A stretch of DNA of 64,000 nucleotides from Curvularia sp. ZM96 (lineage: Eukaryota > Ascomycota > Dothideomycetes > Pleosporales > Pleosporaceae), in contig JAJGBQ010000001.1 in the NCBI GenBank assembly GCA_022457065.1, positions 806,001 through 870,000 on the forward strand, read 5' to 3'. A model generated the notes under the pieces. That model had not been told where the DNA came from. It saw only the letters and a program-made list of their open reading frames with translations, and made no database searches. A program made the position numbers and the translations under genes. This document shows, in pieces, positions 35,126 to 44,776 of the stretch (position 1 is its first letter; every line of letters begins with the position of its first letter).

Positions 35126-38100
35126 TCAAAGACGCACCCTTGCTCCATATGCTTTTAACAGTTCCACAATTTCCGCGCTTTTCGCTGCATTCAGGGCATT
35201 GCCGTATTTGCCACCATGCGCGTTAACATCGGCACCTCTTTTCAGTAAAATTTCAACAATATCAAAACAGCCAGAAGAAGAGGCTGCTTGAAGCGCATTG
35301 CCAAATTCGCCGCTTTGTGCGTTAACGTCGGCGCCTCTCTCCAGTAAAAGCTCAACAATTTGGACATTGCCTACCGAACAAGCTGCCTGTAGCGCAGTAC
35401 CGTATACGCCGCCTTGCACGTTGATATTAGCGCCTTTGTTTAGCAATCGTTCTGTGATGGACTTCTGTCCTCCATAACAAGCTATCTGGAGCGCGTTGGC
35501 GTAGTCGCCACTTCCCACATTGGGGTCCGCACCTCTCTCTAGCAGAAGTTCGACGGTATCCTCATGTGCTCCCCAGCAAGCTGCCTGGAGGGGACTTTCG
35601 TGGTCATCATTTTGCCCATTGATATCAGCCCCGCGATCTAGCAGCAGTATCACAATATCTTTGAGGCCCCTCCGAGAAGCACTGCGTAGAATTCTGCCGC
35701 CGTGTTTGGTTCCAAAGTGGATATCGGCTCCTTTCAGCACTAATGTTTTAGCAAGTGATGCATGTTTATGCTCGACTGCAAGAAGGAGGGGTGTTTCACC
35801 ACAATGGGACGTGCTGTCCATGAGGTCTGGTCGCTCGTCAAGTAGAAACATTGTGATACTCTCAAACCCTCCTATTGTGGCTATGTGTATCGGGTTTCTT
35901 TTCGTCGATTCCATAATCCGTACGTCAATATCGGCCCCCATGAGGACAAGCAGTTTGACGGTTGATTCATGTCCATTCTTGGCCGCAAGATACAGCCCCT
36001 GATCTTGCGAACTAGGTTCACCATCAGAGAGAAATTGATGGTCATCTAGTAGTTTCTCAACAACCATTGTGTGACCTCTGCGGCATGCTTCCTTCAGTAT
36101 GTCCTGTATGTCATTAGGCGGGACGTCAGAGGCGTATTCTGGTGACTCAAGTAGTTGGATCATTAGCCACTCTGGGCAGATTGGCGATGCATTGAATAAG
36201 AGGCCTCGCTTCGTCGAATATCTGAATCTGCGATTGAGCTGTAGAATGGAACTTTCATTGACGTTGCATTCTGCTTCTCTGCTGTTCATATCCCTGCTGG
36301 CTGACACTGGTTCAATGGCAGATGAGAGAGCCTCAGTCGTCGCGTTGTTTCCGAGAGCACAGGCAGCGAAAAGAGGGCAACCATAGCGCTCTTCTTCTAT
36401 CGTTAAAACTTTGTCGAGCGGCAGATGAGACCTGATAAGGTTGGCGCAATTTAGCTCCGCTAGTACGTACAAGAGGCTGACATTCTTCCGATACTTGCGG
36501 GATTTGCATATCTCGAAAATGTTGTGAAGCCTGATCCAGCGTGCCAGCTGGAAGCTTTTTGTAAACGTAGCTTGGGATATTTTGTGACCTTCGGCTTGAT
36601 CGGCATGGTAGAATACGTTTTTTACCGCATACTCTAGGAATGGAAACTGTCGTTGCACCGAGTTACATAGGCTTTTCGCTTCCGATGACGATACTCCAAG
36701 GAGACATTCAGGGACCTCAACCTGTTTCTCCAGGTTAATCTTGAGGCACTGCAGGGAGCTCTGTTTTAGGCGTTCGTGGCTTTGACCCAGAAAATTTTCC
36801 TTGTACTCGGGCCAAATCTTGCTAAGTCCTTCTTCTTTGAGCAGAAAATCTCGGACTGATTCGTGGATGAACTGAACTTTTTGAGTCTTAGAGGCAGTGA
36901 TATCTGTAAGACCTTTGGAATAATACAGTATGAACCGTTTTATCGACTCTTGAGTGATTTCTTCGGAGTCACATGAGATGACAGCGTCAGGCTCCACACC
37001 TGAAAGAATGGCGTGGTACAGTTGTTCGGGTCTAAGTGCTTCTTTCGCAAAGAGCACCCACTGAATACACAAAACTAGCTCTTGTTTGTTGCTCGAGTCT
37101 CGAGTAAGAATATCGCGAAAGAGATCGTGTAGATCGCCAGGGATCTCGCGTAGTTTCTGCTGGAGTCGATCGACGCGACCACGATTTGATTCCTTGTTCA
37201 GAATACCAATTACCAAAACAACCCACATAAAGATCCCCGCTGCCTTCTCTTGAATAGTGGTGCGAATTTGCTGCGCTTTCTTGCTTTTTCCAATCTTTAA
37301 TTCGGTCTCGATATAATAGGTGATATCTTGGTCATGACCTTCTTGTCCGTCTAGAACTAACTCTAGCCCGTTGCTGATAGTAACATGAGGATAGTGCCGA
37401 CTAGAAAAACAGATTAAGAAGCGTATATTTCGCTCAATCGACAAATCTGCGATGTGCTCGAAAAACTGAACCGTGTCTTGAATTTCTGTTTGGTCGCATT
37501 CGTCCAGTGCATCGATAAAACAGACGACAGAAACATTTTCAAGCCTTTGTATAGCCTCCTCTAGTAGCACCTTCAGCGACTCTACACTCCAAGCACGGTT
37601 CGTGCCAAAACTTGATGCTGGAGTGTACAATATTCCGAAAACATCCTGAAGATCAGGGAATGCAATGAGGAGTTGTAGCAATAACGATCGATAGGCTCCG
37701 ATTGTAGATTTCTCCAGTTCGCTTCCCCGCGCGTTAAAGAAGAACGAGAGAGCGAGATCGATGTTTTCTCCCTTGGATATTCTCTCGAGAGCGAACTTCA
37801 TCAATGTAGATTTTCCTGCACCAGCTTTTCCTTTGATCCATAAAACACCATGATGATCCTGTATCTTCGTGGCGTCGAGCCAATCCAGATAGCTCTTATT
37901 ATTCAAGAGCCACTTGCACGTTTTTGTATGAGCTCTTTTGATTGTGTGCTTGCGTTCGTCAATCTGGTCAAATCTGAGAGAATCTAGAAATTGCTGTTTT
38001 TTCTCTCCGCTTAGGGGCTGATATGCTTGATGCTTTATGAGGGATTGGTGTGCCCGATTTTCGTTGATTGCCTTGCGGGTCCGGTCTTGTACTAGGCGAT

Positions 38101-39322
38101 GAAGTCAGATGGAATTTATTTACCAACTATTAGTTGGCTTACATACATGCACCCGAGGTCTCCCTGTGATCATTAGCCACCTAAATATAATAACTTCTTC
38201 GGAGTTGCAGAAAACTCACTCTTCGAATCCAAGTACGGGGTTATTGGCGTCTCCGATCTTTCTGCGTTTTGAGTGAGCAGAGTTTGCCTCTGGAGACTGT
38301 GCATTACGTTCTGTTGTCATGTCAATCCAAATCTCGTATAACAAACGATACCAATACCGACTTTTCATGGTTTCATCCGCCCTAGGGAATTTTGTCACCT
38401 GGGCTGGCGGGATCTTCAAAAGGAGCTCCTTGGCGTATGCGGCTGCAGTGCCCGCTGCATAACCTTGCCAGTGATCATTCTTGTGTGAATCTGCATAGTC
38501 GCTAATGCCACGGATCACAATGCATGGAAAGTCGTTCATCAACCCTGCCGCCTCCATTTCGAAGCATAGTACGCCACCAAGCTTTTGGCTGATCTTGTCT
38601 CGGGCGACCGCGCTTTTCATTACCTGATTGCCAGATGCGATGGTTCCGTGATGCACCACCACCTCTTGTCCCTTCAGGCGCTGTGATCGCACAACCTGTT
38701 TACCGGAATCACAGTCCGCACAAGTTGGGCCGTTTTGATGATCGTAATTTGCGTCGTAAAGTACGTCGCTGAATCCGCAGCGTCTTAAGCAGGGGATGCG
38801 CTCAGTTGCGGAAAGAATGCTTAGTAACTTGCTTTCGCCCATCAAAATGTCAGATTGTAGCGCTGTAGCTGCACTAAGCAAAGCTTGAGGTGGTGAAGCC
38901 AAGCTTCCTGTTCTTGTTACGTCGGTCGGTGTCGTCTTTCCCATGTCGTATTGCACTACACCTCCAAAGGTATGTTGTGGCACGCTCACCACCACATCTC
39001 CAAGTCGGATATCTGCTTGTTGGCTTGGAACACCTCCACCGATGCCTACCATAAGTCTTAATCGAATTCCCCGGAATTTGGCCTGCATGCGTGTCGCTAG
39101 CACCGCTGCAGAAGTTGTTCCAAGACGGCAAGGGAGGCAAGCGATCACAACATTGTGGCCAGCTATCGACCCCATGTAGTATGTGTCATCGCACTCCTCG
39201 CCTTCTTCGGGATCAGGAGCGTTGTATCTTTTGTCTAGCATTGATCTCGCTGCGACCAACTCGATCGCCAGCGCACATACCCATCCTACGGTATACTCTT
39301 CGCGGCCAGGTTGGTGTGACAT
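35126..39322 (-). CDS. NLR-like protein: nucleoside phosphorylase (PNP_UDP) - NACHT - ankyrin repeats, 1361 aa
   Basis: Fungal NLR-like receptor of the class linked to non-self recognition and programmed cell death (family knowledge; role here inferred). Exons on -: 38220-39322, a 17-nt microexon 38147-38163, and 35126-38091, with introns of 56 and 55 nt. The microexon is required to restore frame. N-terminus (about 8-330): phosphorylase-like effector with IRLRLMVGIGGGVPS, IRLGDVVVSVP, CFEMEAAGLMNDFPCIVIRG and ISDYADSHKND. Linker: FLDSLRFDQIDERKHTIKRA and HTKTCKWLL. NACHT: P-loop GKAGAGKST at about 461-469, Walker B-like VVCFIDALDECD. C-terminus: about ten ankyrin repeats, the last units exactly 33 residues. 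The start is ATG 39322, since the upstream ATG is followed at once by a stop. It is head-to-head with a CorA-like gene. Confidence 0.92.
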
Positions 39323-40085
39323 CTGCAATCATCTCATGCGACCAGACTTGTTGAAATCCCAGTGTGTTGTAGGAAGCGGAGGAAGTTGAATTTGGATATT
39401 AAACTGCGATGGAACGGAATAGGAGAAAAGGATACGAAGTGTTGAGTGCAAAGGTAAACTATGGGTGGGAGTTGTCGCAAAAAGTACGTCAAGGCTGTCG
39501 CTCAGCCTCACTAAGATGGAATACTTATGTATGTATCAGGGTTTCAGAGTTGTCTTACCTAGTACGAAGGATTCCGGTCGGACATCATCATTTGCGCGGA
39601 TAAGTTGGCCCCCAAACGCCTAAGGTGATGGGGTTTCTGCTCACGCGTTCATTGGACAGCCTCGCGCACGATACATGCGCCCGCCTGATGACTCGTTTCA
39701 TTGCGCATAAGCTGCCGTGGCGTAGCCCACCACCTGGCCACACGATGCTCTTGCTCGAGTTACTTGAGCAAACGGCATGCTGCTTTCGGGCTTTCGCTAG
39801 CACATAACATTTTCATTGACGTCCATGGCTACAATCAACACAGTAACATTAAGTAGGAGGAATTTTTGAGTCTCATAGGAACGAAAGTGACCGTTTGATA
39901 GGTTCCGGTGGCTGGATCTCAGATACCAGAGGATTGGACAGCTGGTTCCGCGTATGATACAGTACTTTTCCCACCTCCCTGCATACAAGAATTGACACCA
40001 CGATAGGACCACGATAAATTGACAAAAGAATATTTGTACTTTCTTAGTATTCATAGGATGTATCCCCACATTGACCAAACCTCAG
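39323..40085. promoter_or_regulatory. Divergent region NLR / CorA-like gene, probably including unresolved 5' exon(s)
   Basis: About 760 bases between the NLR start and the first secure exon of the CorA-like gene. The 3' part should contain the start exon(s) of the latter. One candidate frame, ending TKEYL, joins phase-correctly from a GTACTT donor at 40036 to the CTCAG acceptor at 40085. No decision is possible without transcripts. Confidence 0.45.
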
Positions 40086-41366
40086 ATTGTTGTTCGAGGA
40101 CCCGTTTTCTGACAGCGGTAGCGGCCTTGTGCCGCCAGAGCTTGTTGAATATTTTCAAATTCCCCAGTACCTTCTCGCCGGCATTTATAGGCGCTCTAAT
40201 GGATTCTTTGCTTTCAAGGAGTCGCGGAATCAAAATGGCCAGCGTGAATCGTCTTGTAAGAGTACACAAGCCCTGAAGATCACCACAACTGACCTTCCCA
40301 GACATGTGGTTTCGCATGTTGATTAAAATAGCCAACAACAAAGGCGGGCTACATTACCATTGGTATGAGATGACGTTCTGCTGTCGATGGGATTCAAAAT
40401 GCAGCTCCGTCCTATGCTTGGGAGTAGACGACGCGTTTCAGACCAATCTCCAACAAACCCTCCATCAAATGTGGCCTGAGGTACAAGCACCGCATCCTGG
40501 TTCCTTACTTGTGCCACTAATGGAAGTTATCGTCGCAATGTACGATCGATCGATATGGTCGATTCGAGATGTTGTACGGGAAGCAGAGAAAGTACGTCAC
40601 CATAGAACGACGAAGCAGACTTCTACGACTCACGAGGCACATTTTAGGACCGCAAACGTTCGACGCACGATACGATCCATTTCACATTGCTCCACGAAGC
40701 AGCAAGACACGCCATTCACTCGTCAGAGACTCTCAGTGTAGCGATAGAAACACTAAGCAGCATTCAGCAGCATCTTGCAAGCCAATCGAATCAACAACCA
40801 GCGACATCGCGGGATCTGCAAGATCAAACTGAGTCAATCAATCGCCATCTTGAATTTCAAGTTCGCATGCTTCAGAACCTCCACCTCCGCGCCAAATCAA
40901 ACAAAGAGAGGCTACAAAACGAGATTGCACTCGTAGGGCATGCATATTCTCCTTGCAAAAGCGGGTACTAATGCGCTTTCAGGCTTACAACATGATCGCA
41001 CAGCGCGACAGTCAGATCATGACGAACCTCGGCGAGGCGGCACGATACGACAGTCAGATCATGAAGGAGCTCGGAGCGGCAGCCAAAGAAGACAGCGGTG
41101 CGATGCGAACCATTGCAGTAGTCAGCATGTTTTTTCTGCCGCCAACGTTCATCTCTGTAAGAATTTGCGATGCAGATGTCGAATCTCTACTGACTGTGTC
41201 ACAGGCTGTTTTCAGCATGAGCTTTTTCAACTACACGCCACCCCAAGATGGCGCGCCAGGCAAATGGTCAGTCTCCGAGAGGTTCTGGGTGTATTGGGCG
41301 TTCGCGATACCGTTGACGGCCCTGACTTTAGGTATTTGGGTCCTGCGACGGCGATGGATGCGCTGA
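40086..41366 (+). CDS. CorA-like integral membrane protein (5' exon unresolved)
   Basis: Member of the large fungal family related to CorA Mg2+ transporters. Secure exons are 40086-40255, 40302-40591, 40648-40932, 40983-41156 and 41205-41366, all GT-AG with matching phases; one or more 5' exons are missing. Soluble part: FEDPFSDSGSGLVPPELVEY, YEMTFCCRWDS, LLVPLMEVIVAMYDRSIWSI and ARHAIHSSETLSVAIETLSS. A 14-residue repeat (RDSQIM / YDSQIM / EDSGAM) precedes two C-terminal membrane spans, TIAVVSMFFLPPTFIS and FWVYWAFAIPLTALTLGIWV. The CorA GMN loop is replaced by FSMSFFNYTP, usual for this fungal subfamily, so ion transport is not assured. It is head-to-head with the NLR gene. Confidence 0.85.
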
Positions 41367-42351
41367 TTTTAGTTTGCTCACGTGAAGTATCGCATGCGTT
41401 ACCTTCTATTGGTCCTCAGGTCGCCGACGCACCTGCAACGCTTCGGAGAATAGACTGCTAGAACAGAATCAAGACCAATTTTGCGGCTCGGAGCTTCTTT
41501 TTGCTGAAAACGAGTGATCTCGGTATACTTACATGTCACCAGAGGAAAAGGGGTGAGTCCCGCCGAAGATGCCAGGATATGCATAGACTCGTCTTACCAT
41601 GTGGCGGTGAGGGTTACTAGTAGTTTAGATTGTACGTATACGGCATCGTCTGATGAACTTTCGTTAATTGGTACTGAGACCTAACAGCAGTTCCAACGAG
41701 AAAGAGATTTCAATTGCGTCCCTGGAGCTACAACAAGACAGCTCTAGAACAGCCTTCACTCCGTGAGTTTTGTATCGCATCCCACTTATTTGCCGATTAC
41801 GGTGCACATGCAACTGAAAACAGCAGTGTTGCTTACTCTTCGGCACGGCGTGATAGAGTGTCTGTGCTAGTCTAGCCTCGGCGCATTGTAAGGCTGAAGG
41901 TCCCAAGAAGCTTAATATAAAGACCAGCTATTTCGCAAATGATACTAAAAGGCTTTGCTCTATTAAGGCTTCCTATATAATCTGCGCCACATTTTGTTTG
42001 GAGACGATCGCCGTTTGAGAAGCCAATGCAGTTCAGGATGCATAAACATTTCACGGTGTAATATGGGGATGACATGCGCTTGTTCGATATTCAGACCGCA
42101 AATTTCGCCGACATGAAATGTGTTTTCCCAAATCGGTGGCCAGGGCGTGGACAGAATGTAGTTCGGTCATTTCTGTCATCTGTAGTATAAGTTGCTACGG
42201 AAAGCCCCAATTTTCCCGAGATACCACCCTCCCCTTTTACTATCCGGTGACCTGCACTGGGTTGTTGGGGCTTGAATCTTGCCTCACTTCTCTCCGGCGT
42301 GTCCGCTCTTTTCTTTGACTTCGTTCCAATCGCGAATCTAACATAACAAAT
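41367..42351. promoter_or_regulatory. Upstream region of the S28 peptidase gene
   Basis: About 985 bases between tandem + strand genes. No supportable coding sequence; it should hold the 3' UTR of the CorA-like gene and the promoter of the peptidase gene. Confidence 0.5.
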
Positions 42352-44055
42352 ATGCGGTTCTTAATATCGACAGCAGCGTTCACGCTCGCGCTGCTGCAGG
42401 GCACCAATGCCTCCAAAGGAGCCACCTATCAGGATTTGCGTTTGCTTACAGCAGCGGGTCTTGACACGGACGCTATGCACATTGGATCGTCCTCTCTTTC
42501 TAGAAGGGATGTCTCAGCTGCAGAGAAAAATACGGAATGGATCGAACTTCCGCTTGATCATTTCGGGTCCAACGCCGGCACTTTTCGCAACAGATTCTGG
42601 GTCAACGCGAAAACATACAAACCAGGTGGTCCAGTTTTTGTCTTTGATACTGGCGAAACCAACGCTGCGTCATGGTACGACTACATTCTCTTTGGAAACA
42701 ACAGTTACTTTTGGCATATGATGAACGATTTCAATGGCATTGGCATTCTATGGGAGCACCGGTTCTACGGCCAATCGACACCCGTAAACATCACCATCGA
42801 TACGTCAGCGGAGGCCCTCGAGTTCCTAACGACCGAGCAAGCGCTTGAGGATGTTGTCACTTTCGCGAAGCAGTTTAGTAGGAAGGACATTAATTACAAG
42901 CTCACCCCCGACCACACACCGTGGGTGTGGGTGGGTGGCTCGTATCCAGGAATGAGAGGTGCTTGGCTACGTGAAAATCACCCCGACATCGTTTTTGCCT
43001 CGTATTCTACATCAGCTCCAGTCCAGGCTACAGTAGACACTAGCTTTGCCTGGGACGTCATACGGCAGGGAATGATAACCAAAGGCTTTGCAAACTGTAC
43101 CCGAGATATCCAGGCTGCGATTCGCCACATTGACAAAGTTCTCGACTCTGGTGAACCTGCCGCCACCGCACTGAAAGAGCAGTTCCTGGGTCTTGGGGTT
43201 GGCAACAGTACGAGTGCATCGTTTGGCGAGGTCCTCTCGTTGATATATGGCCAATGGATGTTCAATGACATAGACGGCGGGAAATGGGGACTCCGTTACT
43301 TTTGTGACTGGCTGGAAACGGACCCTGCGACGAACAAGTTAGCGCCAGAGGAGGGCTGGGCAGCAACCAAGGGCGACAAGTGGACGTCAGACAGGTGGGC
43401 TGCTTATCCAAACTTTACAGCTATTGTGAACGACAACTGGGACCTTTCGTGTTCAGGCAGTCTGAACAAAACGGGAGATTGCAACCTGGATTTGGCGTAT
43501 ACGGACGCGTCGTCGATTGCTTGGAGTTGGCAAGCCTGCACGCAAATCGGTAGGTCGGAATCCGTTCCCTCAGAATTCTTGATATTAACGATTACAGGGA
43601 ACTTCCAGTCCGCCAACCTGGGTCCTTACCAAATGGTTTCCAAGTACAACTCACAACAACATCAAGAAAACAACTGCAGACGCCAGTGGCCTAATGCGCC
43701 CGCTCGCCTCTTGCCTGCTTTACCCAAGAGTGATCTTCTTGTTGAAAAATTGGGTGGATGGACGATCCGGCCTTCGAACACGTACTGGACCAACGGCGAA
43801 TTGGACTATTGGCGCAAGCTGAGCCCTGGTTCTGATAGGCCTGGTGCACCCAAGGCTGAAATTACGCAAGAGATCCCGAAATGTGGAGTGAGTACAGGGG
43901 AGAGTAAGGTGTTCGGTAAGGTGCTGCGTAATGCGGTACATGGTTACGATCAGACTATGGACGCCTACGATAATGTCCCAGATATACCCGCAACTCAAGC
44001 GCTTTTCCACAAGGCCCTCAGAGAGTGGCTACCGTGCTTTCGTCCAAAGCAATGA
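42352..44055 (+). CDS. Secreted serine peptidase of family S28 (prolyl endo-/carboxypeptidase type), 551 aa
   Basis: Extracellular peptidase expected to cleave after proline. A signal peptide MRFLISTAAFTLALLQGTNA opens the protein. A 48-nt intron at 43550-43597 (GTAGGT...TTACAG) is in frame and stop-free, so reading through it would add 16 residues; its removal gives the compact join QIG-NFQSANLGPYQ. Catalytic triad: Ser197 in GGSYPGMRGAW, Asp in TNGELDYW, His in NAVHGYDQ. Other family blocks are FRNRFWVNAKTYKPGGPVF and GILWEHRFYGQSTP. Several Asn-X-Ser/Thr sequons (NNSY, NITI, NCTR, NKTG) fit secretion. Length matches fungal S28 proteins such as Aspergillus prolyl endoprotease. The next gene is convergent, only 85 bases away. 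Confidence 0.93.
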   Translation: MRFLISTAAFTLALLQGTNASKGATYQDLRLLTAAGLDTDAMHIGSSSLSRRDVSAAEKNTEWIELPLDHFGSNAGTFRNRFWVNAKTYKPGGPVFVFDTGETNAASWYDYILFGNNSYFWHMMNDFNGIGILWEHRFYGQSTPVNITIDTSAEALEFLTTEQALEDVVTFAKQFSRKDINYKLTPDHTPWVWVGGSYPGMRGAWLRENHPDIVFASYSTSAPVQATVDTSFAWDVIRQGMITKGFANCTRDIQAAIRHIDKVLDSGEPAATALKEQFLGLGVGNSTSASFGEVLSLIYGQWMFNDIDGGKWGLRYFCDWLETDPATNKLAPEEGWAATKGDKWTSDRWAAYPNFTAIVNDNWDLSCSGSLNKTGDCNLDLAYTDASSIAWSWQACTQIGRSESVPSEFLILTITGNFQSANLGPYQMVSKYNSQQHQENNCRRQWPNAPARLLPALPKSDLLVEKLGGWTIRPSNTYWTNGELDYWRKLSPGSDRPGAPKAEITQEIPKCGVSTGESKVFGKVLRNAVHGYDQTMDAYDNVPDIPATQALFHKALREWLPCFRPKQ

Positions 44056-44140
44056 GCTGCAAAGAGATGGAAAATGTAGGCTCGAATCGGTAGGACGGCT
44101 TTGTTCTCGACCGTAATGTGTTAACGTATTCTATCAATAT

Positions 44141-44776
44141 TTAAAGCTTCGAAGTCTTCAGACTCGCCACGTTTTCTTCTTCCTGCTTTTTTACTCGAGC
44201 TTCCCAATCCCATACCTCGCCAGTGAATCTCTCTTTTTCCCAGTGTTCGTATATCCTTCTCTTCTCTTCCTCACTATCAGCACGACACATCTTACTCCAA
44301 ATTTCGAGCTGCTCTTTGAAGCCTGGATTCGGGTCGCAAATTGGCCTTCCCTCACATAATTGCTCCAATGCGGCTGTGGGCGAAAGATTGTATTTCCAAA
44401 TCAAGTAGGCGCAGACAAGGGTGGCCGAGCGAGACTTGCCCATGGCGCAGTGAACGAATACACCCCCTCCAGTCTCGGCATCCTTAGAAGCTAGCGCTTG
44501 ATCAATGTATCTCACACCACGCTCGAAATATTGTAAAAGATTAGCGTTCGGATGGTCCTCGGCCCGGATGTGGAAATGCTTTAAATGTTTGAATTTCTCC
44601 TGCAACAAAGCGTCGTAGTCTATGACTGAGAGCACGTGCGTTATGCCTGCAGCTTCAATAAGATCGGTCTGGTATAAGGCGTAAAGGCCGCCAATGTAGA
44701 TGCGACCGCAGCGGGGCACGAGGTCTACCCAGCCCATACCCGTGTGAGACGTGCTGCCGTGGAGGAGGTATGACAT
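44141..44776 (-). CDS. Dual-specificity protein phosphatase, 211 aa
   Basis: Cysteine-dependent phosphatase removing phosphate from Tyr and Ser/Thr. Single exon. GRIYIGGLYALYQTD and GITHVLSVIDYD (about 24-55) resemble the start of the Yvh1/DUSP12 catalytic domain. The general acid is Asp74 in RAEDHPNANL; the P-loop HCAMGKSRSAT has nucleophile Cys110 and the conserved Arg116. Unlike Yvh1, no C-terminal Cys-rich zinc domain follows; the tail is a charged helix rich in Glu and Lys. The start is the first in-frame ATG (44776); the 43 codons upstream are open but contain no ATG, so an upstream start exon is possible. Substrate unknown. It is convergent with the S28 gene. Confidence 0.9.
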   Translation of the reverse strand: MSYLLHGSTSHTGMGWVDLVPRCGRIYIGGLYALYQTDLIEAAGITHVLSVIDYDALLQEKFKHLKHFHIRAEDHPNANLLQYFERGVRYIDQALASKDAETGGGVFVHCAMGKSRSATLVCAYLIWKYNLSPTAALEQLCEGRPICDPNPGFKEQLEIWSKMCRADSEEEKRRIYEHWEKERFTGEVWDWEARVKKQEEENVASLKTSKL

